A model generated the notes under the pieces. That model was not told where the DNA came from. It made no database searches and was given only the letters and a program-made list of their open reading frames with translations. DNA of 64,000 nt from Hwangdonia seohaensis. Its GTDB lineage: Bacteria > Bacteroidota > Bacteroidia > Flavobacteriales > Flavobacteriaceae. Within the stretch, counting starts at the first letter, position 1, and each line of letters begins with the position of its first letter. Of this stretch, positions 16,808 to 25,084 are shown piece by piece. A program made the translations under genes and the position numbers. The stretch spans positions 1-64,000 of the forward strand of contig NZ_JAVSCK010000003.1 in assembly GCF_031932625.1 (NCBI RefSeq). The letters run 5' to 3'.

Positions 16808-17950
16808 TTATTGTTCCTTTGGTGGATTCAAGATAATATCTCTTTTTCCTACCCAAATGTTTTCTTCATTTCTTGAAAGTTCAATGATATTCGAAAAACC
16901 TCCCGTCCGATTTAGTTTTTCGGTCATTTCTTTCGTAATTATCTTGTCTCCTTTAAACCAAGTGGCATTTATCCAATATTCTTTAAAATCTTCCCGCATG
17001 AGGGTCATGTGCACATGGGCGGGTTCTACATGATTCGGATAGGGTGCTGGTTTTATTGTGTGAAATCTATAATTACCTAAATGGTTTGTTTTAGCCCATG
17101 CTCGTAAATAGCCGTGCCGTACGCCATTTCCTGTTTCATTTCCTTTCTTTTGATAGCGTCCTTTGGCATTGGTGTGATAAGCATAAACGATTACATTTTT
17201 AGCAGGGCTTTTACCATCGGCTTCAAAAATTGTCCCTTCCAAAATTAGGCGTTCCTCCTCTGTACTTTCATCAGCAATGCTTGTTTCCCAACTTATGTTT
17301 GCAGGTGCTTCACCGGCTCCGCACCATTCACAGTTTGGTGTTTTTTGATGGGTTGTTGTGCGCTCTACTCGAGGCTGTTTAACCGCAATGGTTAGAAAAG
17401 TAACAAGTGTACTATCATCCGTTTTTCTCAAATCTGCAAGGAAATGTTGGTCACTTCCTGAAATGAAATTTTTACCCATGTGTCCCGTAAATTGTTTGAA
17501 GTGTATATCGTAAGCTTCAGGTTTGGCATTTTCAACAGTGGTATGAATATGTCTATTATCGGCTGAACTTCCATAATCACCTGGCAATATAGTTTGAACA
17601 AATACCTGCCCCTTTTCATTTGTAAAAACCTCGCCATTTAAACGAGCAGTAGATTCATCATTGGGGTTTGAAGGTTCATATTCCCCTTTTGAAGACGTAT
17701 GGTACATTTGAATCTTTTGGTTTATTAGAGGCTCATTGTTTTCTTTTGACTCGAACGTAAGACATAACCATAATTTTTGTCCAACCTCGCTTTCATCACT
17801 TATTTGAATCCGGTTATTTGGTTCAAAATCTTTGAATGTTTCTAACCTTTCAAGCTCAATGTTGTTCAAAGGCAGAATATTTCTGTCTATTGAACAATGA
17901 GTATATAAGAGACTTGTCAATATTAAAGCTACAAGTTTTTTCATATTCAT
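16808..17950 (-). CDS. lipoprotein with two intradiol ring-cleavage dioxygenase-like domains
   Basis: A lipoprotein candidate (380 aa): hydrophobic leader, then Cys19 in a loose lipobox (YTHC). Two dioxygenase_C-like beta-sandwich domains follow. Domain 1 (about 60-195) shows Tyr91, Tyr126 and His134-x-His136. Domain 2 (about 235-370) shows Tyr266 (KGRY), Tyr304 (KPAPYP) and His312-x-His314 (PAHVH). These are the two-Tyr, two-His set that binds Fe(III) in intradiol dioxygenases. A CxxC (207/210) lies in the linker. The second domain looks closer to the classical enzyme. Cell-envelope location and unknown substrate make catechol cleavage likely by family but unproven. Its ATG overlaps the stop of the DUF5995 gene by 4 bp. 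Confidence 0.8.
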   Translation of the reverse strand: MNMKKLVALILTSLLYTHCSIDRNILPLNNIELERLETFKDFEPNNRIQISDESEVGQKLWLCLTFESKENNEPLINQKIQMYHTSSKGEYEPSNPNDESTARLNGEVFTNEKGQVFVQTILPGDYGSSADNRHIHTTVENAKPEAYDIHFKQFTGHMGKNFISGSDQHFLADLRKTDDSTLVTFLTIAVKQPRVERTTTHQKTPNCEWCGAGEAPANISWETSIADESTEEERLILEGTIFEADGKSPAKNVIVYAYHTNAKGRYQKKGNETGNGVRHGYLRAWAKTNHLGNYRFHTIKPAPYPNHVEPAHVHMTLMREDFKEYWINATWFKGDKIITKEMTEKLNRTGGFSNIIELSRNEENIWVGKRDIILNPPKEQ

Positions 17951-18720
17951 TTCGTACGGTTTTTAACTACCCTTTCCAACGCTTTTATTTTATCCGATGG
18001 TTTTCCACGCTCTCCAATCCTTACTATAAAAAATATAAGGCGCACCACAATTTTATGAACGGTTATAGATTTTGATAAGGCTGCTATTTTATCGTCCCGT
18101 AAAGCCATATAGTGTTCTCTGCTTTTTAATTCTTTTTGGGCCACCAACTCATTGGCAAATTTCCATGCGCCATCTCGGGCTATGCTCATGCTAAAGTTTA
18201 TAAAAAAGTCATCCACCTTGTTTGCAAACTTCAAGATTTTGACTAAAGTGGGCCAAATCTTCGATAAATCTTCCTGCACTTCTTCTACTAAAGAAGCCAA
18301 TACCCCATTGATTTTGTTAAAATCGGAGTGTAATGTATTAATGGATGATGCATCCGATATTTCGGCAGCAGCGATGCCTAAATCCAAATTAATATGGGCA
18401 TTCATACCAAGCAATAAGTGTTGAAGCACAATTAAACTGTTGTTGCTTGAGGCCTGAAAAGCCATGTCCCAGGATTTTGTAATGGGTTTGCCTTGTTTGT
18501 AATCTGTATAAGCCAATAAATATCGGTTGGCGAACAGAACATCCAGCTGTTCCATTCTTGCGTCATCATCAAAATAATTGGTGTGTAGTTTGTCTTTTAC
18601 GCTAATGGTTACTTTTTGGTACAAGCAAGCAAAATACCCTAAAGTACTTTCGTCATTTCGTGAAGATTCAATAATATCTCCTAAAATGTCTATGACTTCA
18701 TCAATTGTATTGGCAACCAT
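17947..18720 (-). CDS. DUF5995 family protein
   Basis: A 257-residue, mostly alpha-helical soluble protein. The segment LQHLLLGMNAHINLDLGIAAAEI near residue 100, with conserved His and Asn, is the hallmark I associate with DUF5995. The upstream FANRYLLAYTDYKQGKPITKSWDMAF also fits. The His/Asp pattern suggests a metal or small-molecule site, but no activity is known to me. There is no signal peptide. It is the upstream partner of the dioxygenase-like lipoprotein through an ATGA overlap. The 265-bp region before it (18721-18985) shows only an imperfect hairpin (CTTTGTG/CACAAA) and no gene. Confidence 0.75.
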   Translation of the reverse strand: MVANTIDEVIDILGDIIESSRNDESTLGYFACLYQKVTISVKDKLHTNYFDDDARMEQLDVLFANRYLLAYTDYKQGKPITKSWDMAFQASSNNSLIVLQHLLLGMNAHINLDLGIAAAEISDASSINTLHSDFNKINGVLASLVEEVQEDLSKIWPTLVKILKFANKVDDFFINFSMSIARDGAWKFANELVAQKELKSREHYMALRDDKIAALSKSITVHKIVVRLIFFIVRIGERGKPSDKIKALERVVKNRTK

Positions 18721-18985
18721 TTTGCACCTTAAAGTTTAGAGTTTTATGGTACAATTTACATTTTTTATCGCAATGAAGTTAAAAGAAGCTGGATTTTGGT
18801 TTTAATTGATTGGACGTAACACAATCCTCATACCGCGCTTGTAATTTATCTTGGGCGCAGTCTAAGGGCTACAATCTTTGTGTTCGTGCCTCACAAAAAG
18901 ATTTCTACTGCAATCGCTAACACGGAAACAAAGGTTTGATTGTTGGTCTTGCTATTACATTTTAATCGTAGGGATTTTAAAAGTG

Positions 18986-19489
18986 TCAATTTTCAACGTT
19001 CGTTTGAAATGCTCTTTCCGAAACATGTACATCTTTCGTTCCTCTATATTTAAAAGTGATTTTTACTAGTATGTGAGTCCAATTTTTAGGAATCTTTAGG
19101 ACAATTGGAAATCTTTGTTTTACTCCAGGTCTTACAAAATAGGGTATATACTTTTTAGGTATCATTTCCCACTTGTTTTTGGAATTTAATGGAAAAACAA
19201 GTCGGGGTTTATGTTTTTTTAGCTCATTCAATTCACTGTTTTTATCAATTCCTCGAATTCGAAGTAGCATACTATCAAATTTTTGCTCTACATTACCTTT
19301 ATTTTCTGCTAACGCTCCAATTTCTATAATTCTATCAGTGTTCAGTACTCCCAGATTATAAAAATCAATATCAAATTCAATACGTTGCTTATGTGTTCCT
19401 TCTCGAAAAAATTTATAGTATGTAAAAAGAGCTGCTAATACAATTAGAGTAAATTTGATTATCTCGAATATGATTTGACCTTTTTCCAT
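18986..19489 (-). CDS. hypothetical membrane-anchored protein, 167 aa
   Basis: A single N-terminal membrane segment (about residues 8-27, IIKFTLIVLAALFTYYKFF) anchors a soluble domain of about 135 residues. That domain carries a beta-rich pattern (for example RIEFDIDFYNLG and RFPIVLKIPKNW) resembling an immunoglobulin-like sandwich. No family recognised. It is isolated: flanked by a gene-free stretch on one side and the metK terminator on the other. The strongly positive C-terminal half might bind nucleic acid or phospholipid, but this is not supported by any motif. Confidence 0.6.
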   Translation of the reverse strand: MEKGQIIFEIIKFTLIVLAALFTYYKFFREGTHKQRIEFDIDFYNLGVLNTDRIIEIGALAENKGNVEQKFDSMLLRIRGIDKNSELNELKKHKPRLVFPLNSKNKWEMIPKKYIPYFVRPGVKQRFPIVLKIPKNWTHILVKITFKYRGTKDVHVSERAFQTNVEN

Positions 19490-19570
19490 GACGCTTTTTA
19501 GCTTTCGCTTAGAAATTGCTCCTTACGAATTTAGAAAAAGTTTCTGACGAAATCAAGTTTTACAAAAAAC

Positions 19571-19604
19571 AAAAAGCCTTGTAAAACAAATTACAAGGCT
19601 TTTT
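19571..19604 (-). terminator. intrinsic terminator of metK
   Basis: AAAAAGCCTTGTAA (19571-19584) and TTACAAGGCTTTTT (19591-19604) are perfect inverted repeats around a 6-nt loop, 24 bp after the metK stop. Symmetry lets it work in both directions. Confidence 0.85.
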
Positions 19605-19627
19605 AAATATTATAAAACGTTTTGGTG

Positions 19628-20881
19628 TTACAAACCAAAGGCTTTTTTTACTTTGTCAACATAATCCAGTTTTTCCCAAGTAAATAACTCAACGTCTAAG
19701 GTTACGCTTTCACCATTGGGTTGGGTAAAGGTTTTGGTAACGGTTTCATTTTCGCGTCCCATGTGTCCGTAAGCAGCGGTTTCGCTGTACATTGGCGCGC
19801 GTAATTTTAAGCGTTCTTCAATGGCAAATGGGCGTAAATCAAATAATTTAGAAACCTTTTCTGCAATTTCGCCATCGGTCATATTAAAAGGGCAAGTGCC
19901 ATACGTGTCAATAAAAACACCCATAGGCTCAACCACCCCAATAGCGTAACTTACCTGTACCAAGATTTCATCGGCAACACCTGCGGCAACCAAGTTTTTA
20001 GCAATATGGCGTGTGGCATAAGCGGCACTTCGGTCTACCTTACTTGGGTCTTTTCCAGAAAACGCACCACCACCGTGAGCGCCTTTACCGCCATAAGTAT
20101 CAACAACTATTTTACGTCCGGTTAATCCTGTATCGCCATGCGGCCCGCCAATAACAAATTTCCCGGTTGGGTTAATATGATAGGTAATACCATCATTAAA
20201 CAACACTTGTATTTGCTCTGGTATTTTGGCAATTACCCGCGGTATTAAAATCTCTACGATGTCCTTTCTTATTTTGGCGAGCATAGCCTCGTCTTCATCA
20301 AACTCGTCGTGCTGTGTCGACACAACAATGGCGTCAATACGTTGCGGGACATTATCATCGCTATATTCAATGGTAACCTGACTTTTAGAATCTGGCCTTA
20401 AATAGGTGATGTCTTTGTTTTCTCTGCGCAATTCGGCAAGTTCTTTTAAAATCCGGTGCGACAAATCTAAAGCCAAAGGCATAAAGTTTTCAGTTTCTCG
20501 CGTGGCATAACCAAACATCATACCTTGGTCGCCGGCACCTTGCTCTTCTTTATTCGCTCTATCCACGCCACGGTTTATATCATCAGATTGCTCGTGAATG
20601 GCCGATAAAACACCACACGAATTGCCATCAAACATATACTCGCCTTTGGTGTAGCCGATTTTATTGATGGTCTCTCTCGCTATTTTCTGAACATCTAAAT
20701 AGGTGGACGATTTTACCTCGCCAGCCAAAACAACTTGTCCCGTAGTTACTAAGGTTTCGCAAGCTACTTTCGAGTCTTTGTCGAACGCTATAAAGTTATC
20801 GATTAAAGCATCACTAATTTGGTCTGCTACCTTATCCGGGTGTCCCTCAGAAACACTTTCCGAAGTAAATAAATAAGCCAT
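19628..20881 (-). CDS. metK: S-adenosylmethionine synthetase
   Basis: Makes S-adenosylmethionine from methionine and ATP in the cytoplasm. Family signatures are intact: SESVSEGHPDKVADQISDA at the N-terminus, GAGDQGMMFGYA near residue 135 and GGGAFSGKDPSKVDRSAAY near residue 270. 417 residues is normal for the bacterial enzyme. It is monocistronic, bounded by the terminator at 19571-19604. The 5' leader is about 180 nt long and contains a SAM-II-like aptamer, so its own product most likely represses it. Confidence 0.97.
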   Translation of the reverse strand: MAYLFTSESVSEGHPDKVADQISDALIDNFIAFDKDSKVACETLVTTGQVVLAGEVKSSTYLDVQKIARETINKIGYTKGEYMFDGNSCGVLSAIHEQSDDINRGVDRANKEEQGAGDQGMMFGYATRETENFMPLALDLSHRILKELAELRRENKDITYLRPDSKSQVTIEYSDDNVPQRIDAIVVSTQHDEFDEDEAMLAKIRKDIVEILIPRVIAKIPEQIQVLFNDGITYHINPTGKFVIGGPHGDTGLTGRKIVVDTYGGKGAHGGGAFSGKDPSKVDRSAAYATRHIAKNLVAAGVADEILVQVSYAIGVVEPMGVFIDTYGTCPFNMTDGEIAEKVSKLFDLRPFAIEERLKLRAPMYSETAAYGHMGRENETVTKTFTQPNGESVTLDVELFTWEKLDYVDKVKKAFGL

Positions 20882-20928
20882 ATTTTAAATTTTATTACAG
20901 ATTTGACGATAGCGTCGAAGGAAGTTTA

Positions 20929-21053
20929 CACTGCCTTTAGCATTTTTACTTGTGCTTAACCCGCTTCACCTGTATTTATTCAGGTTTTTTGCATAATTAT
21001 TTGTAAAACTAGGTCTGCACAAAGAGGTTGCAATCAGTCAAATCTTTCCTCTG
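20929..21053 (-). promoter_or_regulatory. SAM-II-like riboswitch upstream of metK, with an inserted helix
   Basis: Read 5' to 3' on the minus strand. P1 is AGAGG (21052-21048) paired with CCTCT (21027-21023). Its loop contains GATTTGACTGATTGCAA, close to the conserved SAM-II loop. The downstream strand is TGCTAAAGGCAGT (from 20942), whose CAGT can pair with ACTG in the loop, giving the SAM-II pseudoknot. Between them lies an insert closed by TTGTGC (21022-21017) and GCACAA (20955-20950), with an inner hairpin ACCTG/CAGGT. The 3' element ends 48 nt before the start codon. Confidence 0.75.
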
Positions 21054-21066
21054 TTATTTGTGTTGG

Positions 21067-21074
21067 CAAAAGTA
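21067..21074 (-). promoter_or_regulatory. -7 element of the metK promoter
   Basis: TACTTTTG on the minus strand, an exact TAnnTTTG match placed just ahead of the riboswitch so that P1 begins about 10 nt into the RNA. No clear TTG at -33. Confidence 0.6.
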
Positions 21075-21124
21075 AAAAAATAAAAGAATATGCGAGCCGA
21101 TTTTTCTTTTTTTAAGAAAAAGAA

Positions 21125-21154
21125 TTGTCATGTAAATATTATTTACAATATTTG
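21125..21154 (+). promoter_or_regulatory. promoter of the ilv leader
   Basis: TTG (21125-21127), a 19-bp spacer, then AATATTTG (21147-21154), seven of eight to consensus. Transcription would start near 21159, only about 5 nt before the leader-peptide ATG. Confidence 0.55.
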
Positions 21155-21163
21155 TGGCAACAA

Positions 21164-21226
21164 ATGAAAAAGCAAATTTTAAATATCATTTCAATTATTA
21201 TCATTGTGATTATTTCACAACGTTAG
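21164..21226 (+). CDS. ilv operon leader peptide (20 aa)
   Basis: Encodes MKKQILNIISIIIIVIISQR. Nine Ile, one Val and one Leu make up 11 of 20 residues, with seven of them within residues 11-17. It lies between a promoter and an intrinsic terminator upstream of ilvD. Ribosome stalling at the Ile/Val codons when branched-chain aminoacyl-tRNA is scarce would leave the sequence around the stop codon free to form the antiterminator. This is the textbook arrangement for attenuation. Confidence 0.85.
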   Translation: MKKQILNIISIIIIVIISQR

Positions 21227-21288
21227 GGAATGCTATATTAAAACTTAAAATAATTTTAAAAGCCTTCCCTAAACGGAAGGCTTTTTTT
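21223..21288 (+). terminator. ilv attenuator: terminator and alternative antiterminator
   Basis: Terminator: AAAAGCCTTCC (21258-21268) pairs with GGAAGGCTTTT (21275-21285), followed by more T. Antiterminator: TTAGGGAA (21223-21230, containing the leader stop codon) is perfectly complementary to TTCCCTAA (21265-21272) in the terminator's 5' arm and loop, extended by GCT/AGC after one mismatch. The two structures exclude each other. A ribosome sitting at the leader stop would cover TTAGGGAA and allow termination. Confidence 0.85.
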
Positions 21289-21373
21289 ATTGCATATTTT
21301 AAAGGTTTTTGAACGTCATAAAAAATACGCTCTAAAACATTGATAATCAATCTAATAAATTGGTTTTATTGGT

Positions 21374-21398
21374 GCTGGATTTAACCATAAAATCCAGC
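21374..21398 (+). other. stable hairpin in the ilvD 5' region
   Basis: GCTGGATTT (21374-21382) pairs perfectly with AAATCCAGC (21390-21398), without a T-run. It lies between the attenuator and ilvD in a 245-bp untranslated stretch. It may stabilise the message or mark a processing site. I see no gene in this stretch. Confidence 0.5.
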
Positions 21399-21533
21399 GA
21401 AAAACAGATTTAAAAATGTAATAATTTAATTTCGTAGCCGTTTAAGGAATTTTGTTGATTTTTTAATCAAAATCTTAAATCGCAAGAATATTTATACTGA
21501 AAACAAAGTAAAGCAAAAAATTTTGCAATAAAT

Positions 21534-23219
21534 ATGAATAAACTTAATAAACATAGTAGGAGATTAACACAAGATGAATCTCAGCCAGCATCACAAGCCA
21601 TGTTGTATGCCGTGGGTTTATCTGATGAAGATATGCAAAAAGCCCAAGTGGGCATTGCAAGTACAGGGTACGATGGCAACCCGTGCAACATGCACTTAAA
21701 CAATTTGGCCGCAGAAGTAAAAATAGAATGCAAAATAGCCAACATGGTTGGTTTGGGCTTTAATACCATTGGGGTGAGCGATGGTATTTCAATGGGTACT
21801 TCGGGTATGAACTATTCGTTGGCGTCAAGAGATATTATTGCAGATTCTATTGAAACGGTAATGAATGCCCAAAGTTACGATGCGCTGGTTTCTGTGGTGG
21901 GTTGCGATAAAAATATGCCCGGAGCCGTTATTGCGATGCTGCGTTTAAATCGCCCATCGATAATGATGTATGGCGGTACCATAGCTTCGGGAAGTTACAA
22001 AGGTAGAAAACTAAATATCGTTTCGGCTTTTGAAGCGTTGGGACAAAAAGTGGCAGGCGAAATTGATGAGGAAGAATATAGAGACATTATAAAAAGAGCC
22101 ATCCCGGGCGCAGGAGCTTGCGGCGGTATGTACACCGCAAATACCATGGCTTCGGCTATTGAATGTATGGGCTTTTCGTTGCCTTATAACTCATCTATTC
22201 CGGCTGAAAATCCAAATAAATTATCGGAAAGCGAAAGAACAGCAAGAGCCATTAAAAACTTATTGGAATTAGATTTAAAACCTTTGGATATCATTTCTAA
22301 AAAATCTATTGAAAATGCCGTTGCACTTGTTAACGCCTTAGGTGGATCAACCAATGCGGTGCTGCACTTTTTGGCTATTGCACATGCTGCGGATATTGAA
22401 TTTACTTTAGAAGATTTTCAACGTGTTAGTGATAAAACACCGTTGATTGCAGATTTAAAACCATCCGGAAAATATTTAATGGAAGATGTTCACGGCATTG
22501 GTGGTACGCCCGCGGTTATGAAATATCTGTTGGACAACGGTTATTTACATGGAGATTGTTTAACCGTTACGGGTAAAACTTTAGCTGAAAATTTAGCAGA
22601 TGTTGAACCACTTAAATTTGAAGACGACCAAGATGTTATCTATCCAAAGGACAAAGCTTTGAAATCTTCAGGAAACCTACAAATTCTTTATGGAAACTTA
22701 GCCACTGAAGGTGCTGTTGCCAAAATATCAGGAAATGAAGGTTTGTTGTTTGAAGGAAAAGCGGTGGTTTACGATGGCGAACAGGCTGCGAATACGGGTA
22801 TTTCAAATGGCGAAGTAGAAAAAGGCGATGTGGTTGTTATTCGTTATGTCGGCCCAAAAGGAGGTCCGGGCATGCCGGAAATGTTAAAACCAACCTCACT
22901 GATTATGGGAGCAGGCTTAGGAAAGTCGGTGGCTTTAATAACCGACGGACGTTTTTCCGGAGGGACACACGGTTTTGTGGTTGGGCATATTACACCTGAG
23001 GCACAATCGGGTGGCACAATCGGATTGATTAAAACAGGCGACAAAATTAGAATTAGCGCTGAAGACAACTCTATAAATGTGTTGTTATCAGAAGAAGAAA
23101 TAGCCGAAAGAAAATCGCAATGGGTTGAACCCGAATTAAAACATAAAAAAGGAATATTGTATAAATACGCTAAAACAGTGGCATCGGCATCTCAAGGCTG
23201 TATAACTGATGCGTTTTAA
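21534..23219 (+). CDS. ilvD: dihydroxy-acid dehydratase
   Basis: Dehydrates dihydroxyisovalerate and dihydroxymethylvalerate to the 2-oxo acids in valine and isoleucine synthesis. The three cluster-binding Cys are in GNPCNMH, VVGCDKNMPG and GAGACGGMYTAN, the pattern of the 2Fe-2S type. FSGGTHGFVVGHITPEA and KGGPGMPEML are also standard. 561 residues is normal. It is first in the ilvDBNCA unit, controlled from the attenuated leader 245 bp upstream. Confidence 0.97.
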   Translation: MNKLNKHSRRLTQDESQPASQAMLYAVGLSDEDMQKAQVGIASTGYDGNPCNMHLNNLAAEVKIECKIANMVGLGFNTIGVSDGISMGTSGMNYSLASRDIIADSIETVMNAQSYDALVSVVGCDKNMPGAVIAMLRLNRPSIMMYGGTIASGSYKGRKLNIVSAFEALGQKVAGEIDEEEYRDIIKRAIPGAGACGGMYTANTMASAIECMGFSLPYNSSIPAENPNKLSESERTARAIKNLLELDLKPLDIISKKSIENAVALVNALGGSTNAVLHFLAIAHAADIEFTLEDFQRVSDKTPLIADLKPSGKYLMEDVHGIGGTPAVMKYLLDNGYLHGDCLTVTGKTLAENLADVEPLKFEDDQDVIYPKDKALKSSGNLQILYGNLATEGAVAKISGNEGLLFEGKAVVYDGEQAANTGISNGEVEKGDVVVIRYVGPKGGPGMPEMLKPTSLIMGAGLGKSVALITDGRFSGGTHGFVVGHITPEAQSGGTIGLIKTGDKIRISAEDNSINVLLSEEEIAERKSQWVEPELKHKKGILYKYAKTVASASQGCITDAF

Positions 23220-23228
23220 TTGAAATTT

Positions 23229-24962
23229 ATGGAAACAAAAACCATGACAAAAGCAAAATACTTAGAGCAACCAAGCGAACGCATTACAGGTAGTGAAGCG
23301 ATAGTTAGAAGTTTAATAGCCGAAGGTGTTGATATTCTTTACGGATATCCCGGAGGTGCTATTATGCCAGTTTATGATGAATTGTTTAAATACAGAGATG
23401 AAATCCATCATGTATTAACACGTCACGAACAAGGTGCAGCACATGCGGCCCAAGGGTTTGCTAGAATTTCCGGACGTGTAGGAGTGGCCATGGCAACTTC
23501 CGGCCCGGGAGCAACAAATTTAATTACTGGAATCGCCGATGCGCAAATAGACTCCACACCGTTGGTTTGTATTACAGGGCAAGTGCCATCGCACTTATTA
23601 GGTAGCGATGCCTTTCAGGAAACAGATATTGTTGGTATTTCTACACCGGTTACTAAATGGAATTGTCAGGTTACAAAAGCCGCGGATATTCCCGAGGTTT
23701 TAGCCAAAGCATTTTTTATTGCAAGAAGCGGAAGACCGGGACCCGTTTTAGTCGATATTACAAAAGATGCCCAATTTGGAGAACTCGATTTTAAATATAA
23801 AAAATGTACAGGGGTACGTAGTTATATTCCGGTGCCTAAAACGAATTTAGAGGCGGTTAAAGCTGCTGCCGATTTAATCAATGCCGCTAAAAAACCCATG
23901 ATTGTTTGGGGGCAAGGTGTTATTTTAGGACAAGCCGAGGCAGAACTGAAAGCGGTTGTTGAGAAAGCGGGAATTCCTGCAGCGTGGACTATTATGGGGG
24001 CTTCGGCCTTACCAACCTCACATCCATTAAATATTGGTATGGTTGGGATGCACGGTAATTATGCGCCAAATAGGTTAACCAATGAGTGCGATGTGCTAAT
24101 TGCCATTGGGATGCGTTTTGATGACCGTGTTACGGGGAGTTTGGATACCTATGCCAAACAAGCTAAAGTTATTCACTTTGAAATAGATCCTGCCGAAATT
24201 AATAAAAACGTATTTGCAGACGTGGCTGTTTTGGGTAATTCCAAAGATAGTTTAGCGCAGTTATTGCCACTATTAAACAAAAATTCGCATGAGGCGTGGC
24301 ATCAAGAATTTAAGGATTTATATACGATTGAATACGAAAAAGTTATAAAAGACGATCTTCATCCAACCAAAGAAGGCCTAACAATGGGTGAGGTTTTAAA
24401 GGAAATAAACATACAAAGCGAAGGTAATGCGGCCATTGTTTCAGATGTGGGCCAGCATCAAATGATCGCTTGTCGCTATTCAGAATTCAACAAAACCAAA
24501 AGCAACATCACCTCAGGAGGTTTAGGTACCATGGGCTTTGCATTACCAGCAGCAATTGGTGCAAAAATGGCTGCGCCAGAGCGGGAAGTGGTAGCCATTA
24601 TCGGCGATGGGGGGTATCAAATGAATATTCAAGAATTGGGGACTATCTTCCAGCAAAAAGCCGCGGTTAAAATCGTGGTTTTAAATAACGAATTTTTAGG
24701 CATGGTACGTCAGTGGCAACAGTTGTTTTTCGATAAGCGATACGCCTCTACCGAAATGATAAACCCAAACTTTGTGGCCATTGCAGAAGGTTATTACTTA
24801 AAAGCCAGAAAAGTTGTTAAGCGCGAAGATTTGGCCGAAGCCGTAAAGGAAATGATGGCATCAAAAGAGCCTTACTTCTTAGAAGTTTGCGTAGAAAAAG
24901 AAGATAACGTGTTTCCTATGATTCCTTCGGGCGCATCGGTTTCAGATATCCGTTTAAGTTAA
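23229..24962 (+). CDS. ilvB: acetolactate synthase, large (catalytic) subunit
   Basis: Condenses pyruvate with pyruvate or 2-oxobutyrate using thiamine diphosphate. Visible motifs are the activating Glu in TRHEQGAAHAAQGFAR, the SGPGATNLITGIADA segment and the ThDP/Mg signature GDGGYQMNIQEL...LNNEFLGMVRQWQ. I chose ATG 23229, 9 bp after ilvD's stop, over an in-frame TTG that abuts the stop. The N-terminal 15 residues contain a second possible Met (23244). Length about 577, as usual. Its regulatory subunit gene follows after a 122-bp gap. Confidence 0.97.
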   Translation: METKTMTKAKYLEQPSERITGSEAIVRSLIAEGVDILYGYPGGAIMPVYDELFKYRDEIHHVLTRHEQGAAHAAQGFARISGRVGVAMATSGPGATNLITGIADAQIDSTPLVCITGQVPSHLLGSDAFQETDIVGISTPVTKWNCQVTKAADIPEVLAKAFFIARSGRPGPVLVDITKDAQFGELDFKYKKCTGVRSYIPVPKTNLEAVKAAADLINAAKKPMIVWGQGVILGQAEAELKAVVEKAGIPAAWTIMGASALPTSHPLNIGMVGMHGNYAPNRLTNECDVLIAIGMRFDDRVTGSLDTYAKQAKVIHFEIDPAEINKNVFADVAVLGNSKDSLAQLLPLLNKNSHEAWHQEFKDLYTIEYEKVIKDDLHPTKEGLTMGEVLKEINIQSEGNAAIVSDVGQHQMIACRYSEFNKTKSNITSGGLGTMGFALPAAIGAKMAAPEREVVAIIGDGGYQMNIQELGTIFQQKAAVKIVVLNNEFLGMVRQWQQLFFDKRYASTEMINPNFVAIAEGYYLKARKVVKREDLAEAVKEMMASKEPYFLEVCVEKEDNVFPMIPSGASVSDIRLS

Positions 24963-25045
24963 ATGAAGAATAAAGAATAAAGAAATAGAACAAAGAAAAA
25001 AGATGTTTAATGAATGAAAATAAACTTGTAGCATTGTTGAATCAG

Positions 25046-25073
25046 TCTATTTTCTAGCATCTATTTTCTATCA
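25046..25073. repeat. two tandem copies of a 14-bp unit between ilvB and ilvN
   Basis: TCTATTTTCTAKCA is repeated back to back (25046-25059 and 25060-25073), followed by a partial third TCT. It lies in the ilvB-ilvN gap close to the ilvN start. No function is evident; it could vary in copy number. Confidence 0.5.
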
Positions 25074-25084
25074 TCTTAAAGAAC

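Noticed and set aside
20968..20990. Plus-strand hairpin followed by six T, read as a terminator
   Set aside because: No plus-strand gene ends there; the hairpin is the inner helix of the metK riboswitch insert on the minus strand.
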